Assembly (NCBI GenBank): GCA_946894095.1
Contig: OX335656.1
Location: forward strand, 5,409,001 to 5,473,000
Length of the DNA stretch: 64,000 nucleotides
Reading direction: 5' to 3'
DNA from: Incurvaria masculella
Taxonomy: Eukaryota > Arthropoda > Insecta > Lepidoptera > Incurvariidae
A program made the translations under genes and the position numbers. Positions 1 to 11,448 of the stretch are shown here, in pieces (the first letter of the stretch is position 1; each line of letters opens with the position of its first letter). The notes beneath the pieces were generated by a model, which saw only the letters and a program-made list of their open reading frames with translations, did not search any database and had not been told where the DNA came from.

Positions 1-1073
1 TTTTATCCAATGCAATGCTGCTAACTGATCTCGGAGTCCGGCATTTCCCGGAGCTCCTTCCGTTCCAAGACAAAGAAATCCAAGTGCTCCGAGCCTGTAG
101 TTGAAAGTAACCAGAACTACTCCGTGACGAACAAAGTACTCGGGGCCGTATATAAAAGGAGTAGCGCTGTTTTCGACAAAGCCACCTCCGTGAATAAAGA
201 CCATTACAGGTAATGGTGTGGTTGCAGACGTCTTTGTAGGCGAGTAGACGTTTATTTTCAGGCAATCTTCTTGTCCAATAGAGAGTTTCCCAACAAATAT
301 TTGCGGGCACCGGTGGTGCTCATCGATAGCATCGAAAATACCATCCCAAGATGGTGGCGGCAGTGGTTCCTGCAAAACAAATATTGTTGTTGACAGCGGG
401 CATGCAGTTATAAAGTTTTTAAGTTCGATTCTAGCTTTAGAAATTTTTTTAGACAAAAACATTTTCAGATTATTTTCAAAATCTGATTACAAATGCTTCT
501 ATGTAGATATCGCTCGCTATTTTACCTCACAATTAGTAAAAAGGATATTTCGTTACAATTTAACTTAAAGATTTAAGATAAAGATTTGCTTAAGGTACAG
601 TAGGAGACAGACTAAAGTATACCCTTCCAGTTGAAATTGTAATATAGGGTGTTTTAGAGATATATTGTGTTAGAACACTGTACGTAAATATTAATATAAT
701 ATTGTATACCCTACAAGATTTTTAATTATGACGTTAATCATAAGGGGATTTAAGGGAGTAGTAACCATTCACTCTGTTCCCACAATTTATATTTCCAGAA
801 CTTGCTCTCTTCTCTTTTTATACCATCACCAGCTGCTTCGCCGATAAAGCCATCAGGACAGCATGATCAGTATAGAAGGTTTTTCCCACTCACCATAAAC
901 CGATTGGTCTCATTAGCAGTGGCGTAAGGGATCCCCAAGTACTCAAAAAGGTTCCCGTCGACGCTGACACGGCCGCGCAGTGTGCCCTGCTCTATGTGGA
1001 TCTCAGGAGTTGGCTGTTCCACCAGGTTCCCCACGATCAGTGAAAACAATATTATTTTCTTTCTCAACACCAT
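1..1073 (-). CDS. Carboxylesterase COE-1, 5' two exons (partial, runs off left edge)
   Basis: Secreted carboxyl/cholinesterase-family hydrolase (hydrolyses carboxylic esters to acid and alcohol). Exon 1 is 894-1073 (60 residues, starting at the ATG at 1073): a hydrophobic signal segment at residues 5-16, then the family's YLGIPYA motif at about residues 45-51. It ends in a GTGAGT donor. Intron 1 is 370-893. Exon 2 starts at 369 after a TTTTGCAG acceptor, in phase 0, and stays open for 123 codons to base 1. It contains the EDCL motif near residue 94-97, the oxyanion motif HGGGF at 120-124 and a YRLGALGFL segment. The catalytic Ser, acidic residue and His would lie left of the window, so activity cannot be judged. 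It is very similar to COE-2 in both exons, even at the DNA level, so a recent tandem duplicate. The 'esterase' call is firm; substrate is unknown. Confidence 0.93.
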
Positions 1074-1896
1074 TGTCGGCCAAAGGTTGATATCACGTCG
1101 AAGAAAGATTTGAAATAATCAGATAATCGCTCAACCGTATGATAATTAACGCATGACGCATCCGGCAACGTACTCGCCAGCACATGGGTACTGCCTGCAA
1201 ACACTATGAACGTGGGATTCAACTAAACATATCAACATCCAGCGAACCTAGAACGGTTTTTGTCGATCGGCGACAAGAATACTGTGAAGTTACACTAGAA
1301 TATCTCGTCTTAATGTACAACAATAAATAAAACCAACGGAACGCACACCACTCGCCGTTCAGTGTTCTCAATGGACTGATGTTTACTACATTTGGTTGGA
1401 CTGACGCGACGAGCAGCGACTCGCGACCGGTTGCTTCGTGACGTGTGCCGGCAGCGTGCAGCCGGTTTAACGACCGCTAACTGTCATTATTGACATTGCT
1501 CTTATGTCATAACAACAAAGGTTACGATTTTAACATGAATACCATTTTAAGAAAGAAAGCAAGCAGTAGGTAACGAGTTGATACAACGTTGACGGGAAGG
1601 TGTAGTCAAACATTGAATCAGTGGTAGGACGGCGCATGTTTTTCTATTAATTATGTAATTAGACAATAATGAAAGACCTCCAAGTATCATATGTTGAGTT
1701 ATGCCTGATACCGGGTCAATGTTTTTTATCAACTAGGAATGCTACCCTAACTAAGTACGTCCAAGTTACAATAACATCACTCAGCGATTGTTACAAAAAA
1801 GTCGCCCTTTTTTTAAAAGGCTTAAAACAATGGATGATGTACTACCCTAAATAGACCGTTTCCGATAAGCTATCATTTTATCTTTTTAGTTTTATT
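1074..1896. other. 5' flank of COE-1, no gene seen
   Basis: Upstream region of COE-1. The stretch 1390-1480 is CpG-richer than its surroundings, contains several GACGCGACG-like motifs and could be part of a promoter, but I see no clear TATA box or initiator. Nothing else recognisable. Confidence 0.4.
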
Positions 1897-2160
1897 AACC
1901 GACTTCAAAAAAGGAGGAGGTTCTAAAATGTAAAAACTGTATTTTTTTATGTTTGTTACCTCAGAACTTTCGCCTGGGTGAACCGATTTCGATGATTATT
2001 TTATTATTTGAAATGTGTGGTTCCATTACAATTTGATGACGTTCTGACAATGATATCCATGAGAAGTCTTAAATTCGCATTAAGTATGTGCGCGACAAAT
2101 GGACGAATAACTAAACATAACGCCAAACTATTTCGATGATACTTTTTTTATTTGAAAGGA
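1897..2160 (+). repeat. Common lepidopteran interspersed repeat fragment (ACCGACTTCAAAAAAGG type)
   Basis: Begins with AACCGACTTCAAAAAAGGAG, a sequence I recognise as recurring through moth and butterfly genomes, and continues with the typical 'gtttgttacctcagaact' segment and 'ggtgaaccgatttcgatgat'. A short related start lies at 60924-60960. Class is uncertain (non-autonomous element). Confidence 0.55.
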
Positions 2161-2220
2161 CGTGTACAAATTAGTTAGCGTACTTAAGATTCACTAAAAA
2201 AACACAAAAAAAATTAAAAA

Positions 2221-2440
2221 AAAAACCGACTTCAAAGAAAAAGCACTAAAAATTAAAAAAATAATTGCCAATTTTGTAGTTACGATTATTGTTAATTTTT
2301 GAGTCGGAGTCAGCCAGGGTTCTCTTGAATGGCGCAGCGCGTGCCCGGCTGACGCCGACTTACAAAATAACAATAATCATAACTACAAAATGGCAATTAT
2401 TTTATTACTTTTTAGTACTTTTTCTTTTAAGTCGTTTTTT
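2221..2440. repeat. Fold-back element, arms about 97 bp
   Basis: The left arm 2221-2319 and right arm 2344-2440 are imperfect reverse complements: both contain the ACCGACTT-type outer end, a GGCAATTATT-type block and a GTCAGCC/GGCTGAC inner end around a loop of about 24 bp. Transcribed, it would form a long hairpin. It lies directly after the related repeat at 1897 and may be its other part. Confidence 0.7.
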
Positions 2441-2446
2441 TCTGCA

Positions 2447-2560
2447 AAATTTTTTTTTATTAAGTTTTTTCATGCAAATTTTATCAGAAAAACTTGGAAT
2501 GGACCCAATTTATGATAGGTTAGTCCTTGCCATTAAAACCCAGGCCTTAAACTGATTTAA
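2447..2560 (-). repeat. Dispersed repeat, copy 1 of 3 (GTTTAAGGCCTG type)
   Basis: On the minus strand this reads from a CAGTTTAAGGCCTGGGTTTTAA-like start through TCCAAGTTTTTCTGATAAA to a poly-A-rich end. Related copies lie at 3345-3430 and 21412-21515 (plus). It is a short non-autonomous repeat of unknown class. Confidence 0.45.
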
Positions 2561-2661
2561 AAAAAAATACGCGCGTTAACTCCTACAATATAAGCTGTGA
2601 GTGATTTTTATAATCTCTTTTTAGTGTCGCGCTTGGAAATATTTTTTAATTTTACTATTAA

Positions 2662-3204
2662 GGTGGCCCAACCCGGCGGGCCTAACTCATTCGCGGGCAC
2701 GGTACAAAACCGTGCTGTTGCGCTCTGGGACCTTCTCTGTTTGAAAGACTAAGACAAGCTACGTGATGAGGAAGATGCAACATGTCCACAAAAAACTCAA
2801 TGTGCATATTGTATGATTTGGTAAGATTTACGAAAATTTTAATTTCAAAACTACTTATAGCTAAAAGTAAACCACGACCGCTGTAGTCAAAAATCTAACA
2901 AACACCAAATACATTATAAATCTTGATTAAATAAGCTATGTCTGATGACTAATCTTTTTAAGATGTTCTTAATTATCATTGCGTAATCCACCTCCAAAGT
3001 TATAGTATAAAACGCGCGAAAAATTCGAACTTTCGGACCTTATAACTTAGAAACCAAATACAATTTTACAATGCCAATGATCATCAGACATCTAGTTCGA
3101 TCAAATGAAGCTATTTTGAGCAAAATTTTGGATCTCTGGCAAGAAATATGGGCGTGATCTTCTTTCCCCTTTTGTATGGGGAGATGAGCGGGATGGGCCA
3201 ACAA
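2662..3204 (+). mobile_element. TTAA-bounded MITE family 1, copy A
   Basis: Non-autonomous element of about 540 bp. It begins GGTGGCCCAACCCGG right after TTAA (2658-2661) and ends GCGGGATGGGCC close to TTAA (3205-3208), so ends are inverted repeats and the target is TTAA, the hallmark of the piggyBac superfamily. The last bases have diverged. No coding capacity. Other copies: 13541, 19484, 31571, 50965. Confidence 0.8.
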
Positions 3205-3344
3205 TTAATTTAAACATTCATGATTATGAGCAAATCGAAGACCAATTGCCCAGAATCTCTCAAATAAAAATATTTCCAAGAGCAACACTAAATAATCTTG
3301 TCAACATTATGAAACTAAAAAAAGAACCCTTACAGCTCATAAGT

Positions 3345-3430
3345 TTTTCAAACCAGTTTAGGACCTGAATTAAAATTGTTCCATGCCAAGTTTTTCTGAT
3401 AAACATTTATGCATATTTTTTTTTAAAGAA
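3345..3430 (+). repeat. Dispersed repeat, copy 2 of 3
   Basis: Same short repeat as at 2447-2560 and 21412-21515: CCAGTTTAGGACCTGAATT at the start, then TTCCATGCCAAGTTTTTCTG and a T-rich tail. Lies downstream of COE-2. Confidence 0.45.
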
Positions 3431-3608
3431 AACCAAAAATAGATACAAGACGATAACTTACCGGATACGGTCGTTCGGTGGTTGTTACGTCCCCTTGACT
3501 TGCAATATTATGCACAGTCTTCTAAATTATTTTAGGGATTGTCGATGATATAGCTTATTTTGTTATTCTAAACAAATACACGAATCGCATATAACATTAT
3601 AGTAAAAT

Positions 3609-3614
3609 TTTATT
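3609..3614 (-). terminator. Probable poly(A) signal of COE-2
   Basis: AATAAA on the minus strand, about 175 nt downstream of the COE-2 stop codon. It is the first canonical signal after the stop, so the 3' UTR would be about 190-200 nt. Position fits; no transcript evidence is available. Confidence 0.5.
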
Positions 3615-3787
3615 TAAAATAATTTAAGATATTTCTAAACTACCAATTCATAATATATTAATTGGCTATCATTTTAATTTTGTCAAAAAATATTGCTAAC
3701 CTAAAATTTACTAATGTCAACAATACAATCGTTTTTGGCAAAAAATACACGGAGCCACGCTTTGAAAAAGTGCATCGCAATTTATCG

Positions 3788-6700
3788 TCATGATTTCCTT
3801 CTAAACAGCTCGTAGGTTTCGTTCCAGAAGGAAGTACGCTGTTCGTTGGGTACGGGGCCCATGCTGAGGGAATCGTCTATGTAGAGGAACTTCAAGTTGC
3901 GGTGTTCACTAGGAGACCACCGCTGAGAGAGCAATTCTGACGTAGACGGTGTTGGATTTCTGAAATTGTTCAAACATATTAATGATCAACGAGAAACATG
4001 TGGAAGCAGATTACGAGTGCAGTAAGAATTTCAGTATTTTTTTTGAACATACATCAACCGTCAAAGCCGAAAGGAGGAGATTCAGTACTTTAAAATAAAA
4101 ATAAATCTCAGACTTTTTAAACACTTATTTGTCCCCAATTCTTTTTGTTTAAGCTAACATAATTAAGGCAAATCAGTTTCAGAAAATAATCAGACATGAA
4201 TGGCTAATACCACACAACTGCCGTTATGATATTAGCCGAATATACCACATTCCCGAATGAATTAGGTGCTATGCCAGGACCTTCCATTTATGAGCCGTGC
4301 TGCATTGAACTGGATGGAAAACACGGAAAAATTTTCATTGCCGCTTCGACCATCTTTTCATCCAATACGATGTTAATAGCCCGGGCGGGCTTAATCCTTA
4401 CCAGTACCGTAAGGAATGCGGGACCTACCGTTTTACATTGATTCCGAACCATGGAGCAGCTTGCATTCGTGACGAAATGCACATATCCAACTCAGATTGA
4501 AAAAGAAAGTGGTGCATGAACGGGGCAAGGATTTGGACCCAGACCTCTGGTATGCTAGGCAAGTTCCCGCGCCACTAGGCTACGAGCTGTTTCGTCTAGA
4601 TATTCATATGAAGCAGGACTCAATCTTGCAACCTTTGGGTTTAGTTAAGAGTGTGGACAAATTACTGAGATAACGGTAATGTCTTATGCATAAAATAAAT
4701 ATAAATATAAAATATGCAATATATGTATACATATTAATATATCAGTGAATATTTTGGTGGTCTTTCATAAATATTTAATAAAGTTTGCAGCATCCAAGTA
4801 GATGAGAAGCACAACTAAATTATTTTATCTTTTTGACTTATTCATTTTAGGTAAATGCCTGATTATCAATCGATCAATCAATCAACTGTATTGAAAAACT
4901 CATTTTCCAGCCCGTTGTATCTTAAAAGTTATAGTAGGTTAATTAAAAACAATATTTATTTAAACCATATGGAACTATGATTTAATCTGATAAAAGTTAT
5001 TGATTACTCATTTAGGGTAATTTTTATTTGTAAGAGGACAAATAAAACTTACAGAAGAATCATAAACTCACCCATATTTTGCGAAATTGGTCCACATAGT
5101 AGTGAAGCGATCGATAATAGTCTGATCATTGCCAAACATGATTGGGTAAAGATTTGATTTGAACATGTAGAATAAATCATCGGCGTGGGCAGCACCTGAT
5201 TCGTGAATAAATCCAGAAATATATTTCACCACATTTCGGTATCCACTGTATTTAAAGACGTAGTTGTATTGAGGTGCCTTGGAAGTGCTGGATATTATAT
5301 CAGCTTCAAAAATTGATGGCATTATAAAAAATACGTCACTGTACCAGTCTGTTAACTTATTTGTAGTATCTATGGAAATATCGCTGTCTCCGAAGTAAAT
5401 GTTTCGTATCATATTTGTCGTATTCAGTTTTGCAATATCAGAGTCAAAGTCTAAATTTGCTGGCAGCAATGTCGACTTTCTCTTTTCTTGCAAAGTTGGT
5501 AAGTTTTCTTTTCCCATTACGAATATTCCTTCTCTATCATTAAAACCACTAATAGTTGGGACATGGTTGTATCTTCCATCTTGAAGTTTAATAATAGGAT
5601 CTTCAGAAATAAATTTGGATACTCCAAATACATCATTTTCAATGCACGGAACAAAAAGTAGTTTTCGGGTTATAGAAGTATTGTGAGCATTGGGTAAATC
5701 GGTTGTAACTAATTGGTGAATACTTGCTTCGTTGTAAATATGTAAAAGTTCTTCAGGGTCTGTTGTATTAAAGCCCATAGCTTTTGCAAATCTAATAGCT
5801 GCACCGATAGGATTACGTTGTAATGTCCAACTTCCTAGGCTTGAACCACTTTGTAAAATGGTCCTTTTGTAGAGGCCTTTAGATGCAGGATTTAATTTTA
5901 AGAACGACACTGAGACAGCACCAGCACTCTCTCCAAAGAGAGTTACATTATCAGGATCCCCTCCGAAAGACCGTATATTCCTTTTTATCCAACGCAATGC
6001 CGCTAACTGATCTTTCAGTCCTGCATTTCCTGGAGCTCCTTCCGCTCCCAGACATAGAAATCCAAGTGCTCCGAGTCTGTAGTTGAAAGTGACCAGAACT
6101 ACTCCGTGTCGAACAAAGAATTTGGGGCCATATAAGAGCTGAGTGGCGCTATTCTCCACAAATCCACCACCGTGAATGAAGACCATAACAGGTAATACTT
6201 CGCTGGTAGTAGATGCACTCATGGGTACGTAAACGTTTATTATTAGACAGTCTTCCTGTCCGATTGACATGTTTTCGAACAATAGTTGGGGACACCGATG
6301 ATGCTCGTCGATTGCATCAAAAATTCCACCCCACGATGGTGGCGGCAGAGGTCCCTGTAAGTTTAAAATGTGTTAATCCACGGCGCATACCGGAAACATT
6401 GGCACATATTCATTTATTTATACGAGAATTTACAATTCAAATCATAAAAAAACCAAGATAATATTTCCCCGGCTTTTTCTATTATTTTTTTAGATATGGA
6501 AGACCAAAAAGAAAGCTAAAGAGGCTAGGCTCGGTCCGCGTTAGTAATCGAAGGAAAACGCAATATTAAAAATATTTTAACTCGAATGAGTTGTCTATGG
6601 ACAAAATTAATAATTTTTGAATGTAACTGGACTTGAATGGCCAAAACTACAAAGTGAAAGAAAGCGGTGCATGAATGGGGCGGGGATTGAAACCATGAGA

Positions 6701-7648
6701 TGCAAGTCCCTGCGCTTCTTAGCTACGAGTCGCTTAAAAATATACATAAGATCAATATTTCTTAAACTGCCCAGAACGCTTGCTGCATTGCCCCGCTAGT
6801 GCTGTATTATATTTTTCTTATTACAAACACGTAAATAAAGCTAGACAAGAATGACAAAGTTTCACGCGTCATCTACGATAAGGTTAGCGTATTCTAACTC
6901 ATCTGCCACTAGTAGGCCTATTATTGAAATTCCGTACTCAGGAATTAGGGATATTCGGTCGAGAAACCTTTCGTAGTTGTTGTAGAATCGGCTTTCTCGA
7001 GGGATACATTCCGGTACACGGCATTAATTGTAATGATTGGAGGTCTCCCATCAAGAAAATTACTTGGGCAATCGTTATATAAGTGGTTTACCCGACTGAA
7101 ATATTCCTGATTTCTGAGTTCAAGAATAGGCCTACTGTTCTTCAACGTATCTACGACCAGTAACTTCTCGGTCGATTCAATATACACATCATATTAATAA
7201 GAGAAACTTATTTTTTGTCTGAGATTGTTTTATCGAGATTTTCTTTGTGCCCCCTCATTGAGGTAAGAGTGAGTTCGAATTCGACGCGAAATATTAACTC
7301 ACTTTTATAAATAATTCTTTTTTCGCACACCTTCAACGTAATTTTAGTTTGATTAAAATCTGGTTTTTAAATTTAAATTTAGTTTTTCAGCCATTTTTAG
7401 GTTAACTCACTCCCGAACTCAAACTAACTCTTACCCGAAAGGGCGCCCTGATGTCTTAAACTCACCTTAAACCGATTGGTCCCGTTAGCGGTAGAGTACG
7501 GTATCCCCAAGTACTCTAACCGCTCGCCGTCCGCACTGATGCGCCCGCGCAGCGTACCCTGATCGATGTGCACCTCAGGAGTAGGTTGCTCCACCAGGTT
7601 GGCCAGGATCAGCGACAGCAATATGGTTCTCTTTCTTATCGCACGCAT
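3788..7648 (-). CDS. Carboxylesterase COE-2, complete, three exons, 545 aa
   Basis: Complete gene: exon 1 7466-7648, intron 6355-7465, exon 2 5072-6354, intron 3960-5071, exon 3 3788-3959 (TGA). All junctions are GT-AG, phases 0 and 2, and 1638 nt gives 545 residues, the usual COE length. The ATG at 7648 is preferred over an in-frame one at 7681 because it aligns with the COE-1 start and puts the hydrophobic signal segment directly at the N terminus. Oxyanion HGGGF is at about 122-126, the nucleophile Ser204 lies in GESAGA, the acidic triad residue is probably Glu336 in NDREG, and His451 lies in GAAHADD. The triad is therefore complete. The elbow is GESAG, not the GQSAG typical of juvenile hormone esterase, which argues against a true JHE. 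There is no ER-retention tail, so secretion is expected. Detoxification, odorant or dietary ester hydrolysis are all possible. Intron 2 carries a SINE. Confidence 0.95.
4191..4592 (-). mobile_element. SINE, tRNA-headed, in intron 2 of COE-2
   Basis: Read on the minus strand, a tRNA-like head (A box TAGCCTAGTGGCG, B box close to GGTCCAAATCC) leads into the shared SINE body and ends with the TTAGCCATTCATGTC segment. Nearly full length (about 400 bp) but the A-rich tail is lost. Compare the best copy at 32584-32993. Confidence 0.8.
6621..6736 (-). mobile_element. SINE fragment, tRNA-headed, internally deleted, in intron 1 of COE-2
   Basis: Contains only the two ends of the SINE: the 3' CCATTCAAGTCCAGTTACA segment at 6621-6642 and the tRNA-like head at about 6655-6736. 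The whole middle is missing. Confidence 0.65.
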
Positions 7649-10460
7649 CTCTACTAGAACTCCTGCGCGTATCACAAACAACGAAACACCGTTACACTAT
7701 TGAGAAGGTCGACGCATCACTTGGATACTTGGTATTCTAGAAGGAGTACGGAGTGTCAGGGGACCGTCGCGTCGAAAGAGTGATGATCGTTGTTTAAATA
7801 ATTTTGTTGCATTTCCAGAGGACAAGCCGTAGGTATAAGACCCGGATCTTACTTAAGAGTGTACGTTTTCCCAATCTACAGTACGGTGGCATACTTGAAT
7901 AGATAAGGCGAATGCTGCTTTTGATTAATCTTACCATAACTACTTAAGCACTTACTGGCTTAAATTACCAATATTACTTTCCCAGTTTTTTTACATAAAA
8001 CTCTGAATATGCTTAGAATGTAAAGACAAACAGGGTTCAACTGACGGTTGAGACCAAAATTGATTCATTTAAAATGTACAAAAATGTATTTTCTTGCTCA
8101 AAAAATTGTCCAAATTGCTGTGTAGGTTCATAAATGTCTGATACGATTAAGATCTGAAGTTATTTTTTAAGTTTTACTTTTAAATATTGAGGAAAAGTTA
8201 TGAAAATTGATCGAAAAAGAATTCACAAAAAAACATTTAAAATTTCATGAGCGCGACTCCTATGGACTGATAACGATTTCAGAAGTTGTCTCATCGGGCA
8301 GATGCGTTCCATCTCCCTCTAAATAGAAGTAGTGGTGCTTGAGTTGACGTCTCACTCTCACACTTTGTTCGTCTAAAATAACCTAAAATAACCTAAAGTA
8401 ATGTATCATGAAAATTGACCTTTAAATTTCATGCGCCCAGAAGGGGCAGGAGCGCTCTTAAATAAGTTCTCGATAGTGTAGTAAAAAATGAAGACAATAT
8501 TAACTAAGTGAAGAGTTATGTTATCTCATGTTACCGTCGTGGTGGCGATACTGATTTAATCACAGTAACAATATCCGTCTTGTGATAATGAACTATGTTT
8601 TGTCCTCTATTGTATAAAGCCAGACCTCTTGATATGGATTCATACAAGTATTACGACTACTCAGATATGTGCCAAAAGCTTATTTTTGACGAAAAAAAAT
8701 TATTTTTTCTACAAAACGTCATTAATATATAACAAGATATGTATTGTACGGTCATATTTATAAATTGTAATTCAATTTCTATACCTTTAGTTCTTCTGCC
8801 ACTTGTGACCATATATTTAAGGCAGATAAACCCTATTTCATCACAGTCATTTAATTAGTTACATGTTTTGCCGTTAGTGCATTTGATGTCCAGCGACCTC
8901 TAAGTTTCATTATCTCTCTGCATGTAGTAATAAAGTAGATACATTCGTGGTTTTATTAAATTCCCAATGATTTAGCCGAACCTACGCATAAAGCATTCTC
9001 AGCCGTTCACTTTGCAACCTTACTAGTGATTTAGCTAAATCCTGTAATATTGTTTATTGAAAAAGACAGTATTTTGATTCGCTACGCTATTTCATTCACT
9101 GAACTTTCCCAGTGATTCAGAAGATTTTTATTGTAGATTTTCGTGTTCTTAAGTGTTGCTCGGTGTCGTTTAGGGTTGTTTGGCGTTGTTTAGTATTGTT
9201 TGGTGTTTTTTAAGTGTTCTTGGTGTTGAAGATGCGGAGCTCAGCGATTTACTCTTATTGAAAGGAACATTGTTTTTTTCGTAATGATAACAACGGTAAT
9301 AGTGAAGACTAACATCGTCGAAGATCAGAGATACAGGCGACAAGCGGGCCCCGACATGGACTCGTTTGGTTAAGGTTAATTAATAGTAAATGTCCACAGT
9401 CCATTCTTACCAACGCCGCCAGGAAAAAAATAAGTCATCAAATTAAAAACCAATATACATATGTATGAAAATGGCGAAATAAATAAGTCTGAAGTTGCGG
9501 ATCAAACTCATTTTAATGATGGACTGAGATTGAATGATGACTGTTTATTTGAAGAAGATTTTTATTCGGTGTAAACAAATTACTCGTTTAACGTTTATGT
9601 AACGAACCATTATTATGGATTATAAAGGTTGATTTTAAAGAACCTGCAGAAGTGAATCCTTTTATTCGAACATAAAACTATAAGCCATTACCAAATCTGT
9701 TCTGTTTGGGAAAAAAAATAATATTGCACCAAAATTATCCAAAGTTTGAGAAAGAGTGTGTAAAGTCCTTCTTCAAAGATTACAAGATCACGTGACACCT
9801 AGGGATTGGTAAACAAACATGGCTGCGCTGCACAAAAAAAACCTTTCCTAAATGTTCCCAAACTTTTATTTCAGTTTTATTTTGAGAACACGAATTTTTT
9901 TTATGATCTTTGAAGATTTTGTATGATCTTTGTTAGGATTTGAATATTTTAAATTAAGAAAGTTCATTTATTTTAGAAACAGATATAACCCTTGAAGCGG
10001 TGCAGGTATTTATAAAATCACTATGCATAAGTCCAATCACACTCACGTAAAATATTTGTCTCTAATAAAAATGTAAGAAGTTTCTATTTTACTAGGCGCT
10101 TGAATATGCTTATTTAGATGATTTGAATAAAATATTGTCAAAACGACAATGAATATTGTTTGCAAAATTCGAACTTACATAGCAAATAATTCTGGGAATA
10201 ATTGTTTTTTCATACACTAAAGTGTCCCAAAAGTCATGGATGCGTCGCAGTGATATGATTATACAAAGGTAAAACTAAGTGGGCCGACTTGACTGTGCCT
10301 AAATTTGCATTCTAAACAACATTAACTACTAAACAACATAAACAACATAAACTAACATTTCCACTCTCAGCTCTTCTAGTTTAGTTTATAAATAGTTCTA
10401 AAACTGTATTCATCCTATTTATTTGTATCATTATTTTGTAACTGCATAAAAATGTACGTA
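7649..10460. other. Intergenic region between COE-2 and COE-3
   Basis: No credible coding exon. Holds the COE-2 5' flank (no clear TATA box), AT-rich unique-looking sequence, a degenerate TTGTTTGG-rich low-complexity stretch at about 9140-9230, and a 37-codon open frame at 9461-9574 that I do not recognise. No COE pseudogene seen. Confidence 0.5.
9140..9230 (+). repeat. Degenerate GTTGTTTGGT low-complexity tract
   Basis: Imperfect repeats of GTGTTGTTTGG-like words, probably an old microsatellite. Confidence 0.5.
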
Positions 10461-10844
10461 TTTTTTTATGCAACCTGACATGGAGGGCTAATACCACACA
10501 ATTACCGTTATGATGTTAGCCCAATACACCATATTCCCGCCTTCCCTTTATGAGCACGGCTATATTGAACTGGATGGAAAACCAGGAAAAAAATTCATTG
10601 CCGCTTCTAGTATCTTTTCATCCAATGCGATGGTACTAACCCGGGGCGGGCTTAAACCGTACCACCTAGTAGGGGAATGGGACCTACATTCTTACATGGA
10701 TTCCGAACCATGGAGAAGCTCGCATTCGTGACGAAATGCACTTATCGAACTCGGAAAGAGAAAGACAGTGGTGCATGTCGGAATTGAACCCAGATCTCTG
10801 GTACGCTAGGCCAGTCCCCGCGCCACTAGGCTACGAGCCACTCG
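10461..10844 (-). mobile_element. SINE, tRNA-headed, nearly full length, downstream of COE-3
   Basis: On the minus strand: tRNA-like head with A box TAGCCTAGTGGCG and B box GGTTCAATTCC, shared body, CCCTCCATGTCAGGTTGCAT 3' end and an A-rich tail (T-run at 10461-10468). A small internal deletion is present near 10540. A bare 3' end of the same SINE, plus orientation, lies at about 11037-11067. Confidence 0.85.
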
Positions 10845-11448
10845 AAACGAATGTAATTACGTGCTTTCGTCTCGTAAGTTCAACAAAATGGTTGGGGACC
10901 ACGAAAAAAAATATCGTAATTTCGAATTGAGTGATAAGAATGTATTTATTCTAAAATGTATTGAGTATATTAAAAAAGTAGTTCAACCAAAATCAGAGCC
11001 GACTCCTTTCGAATTGGTATCATTTCGTTGTGATATTTGCCCTCCATGTCCAGTTACATAAAAAACTACAAGCAATTAATTAATTATAATATAATATATA
11101 CTGTATATTATATAATATACCCGCACTTTAAAAACGTAAGACTCAAGCCTAGATACCATTTACCTGCACAAAAACTACACGTGTCAGAGCAGTTGAAACG
11201 TTAAAAAAGTTCCTATTAGTGACGTAAGAGAAACAGGTATCACAAATAACTACTAGAGTAATCAAACCCTATTGTTGTTCATCGAAATTCAATTAGCACA
11301 ATAACACACGCTCACTAAACATTTGTCCATCGGCCTTGTAGAGTATACATTTTTGACTTATCATGACAAATTAATTCACTTCACAAATTCACTATTTTTC
11401 GCGCTGCACAGTAAAGAATTGCACAAAAAAATCACATAAAGTGCCCCA

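Noticed and set aside
6945..7187. 80-residue minus-strand open frame inside intron 1 of COE-2
   Set aside because: No recognised domain, no splice context needed by COE-2, and the intron is otherwise consistent; probably chance or an unrecognised repeat.
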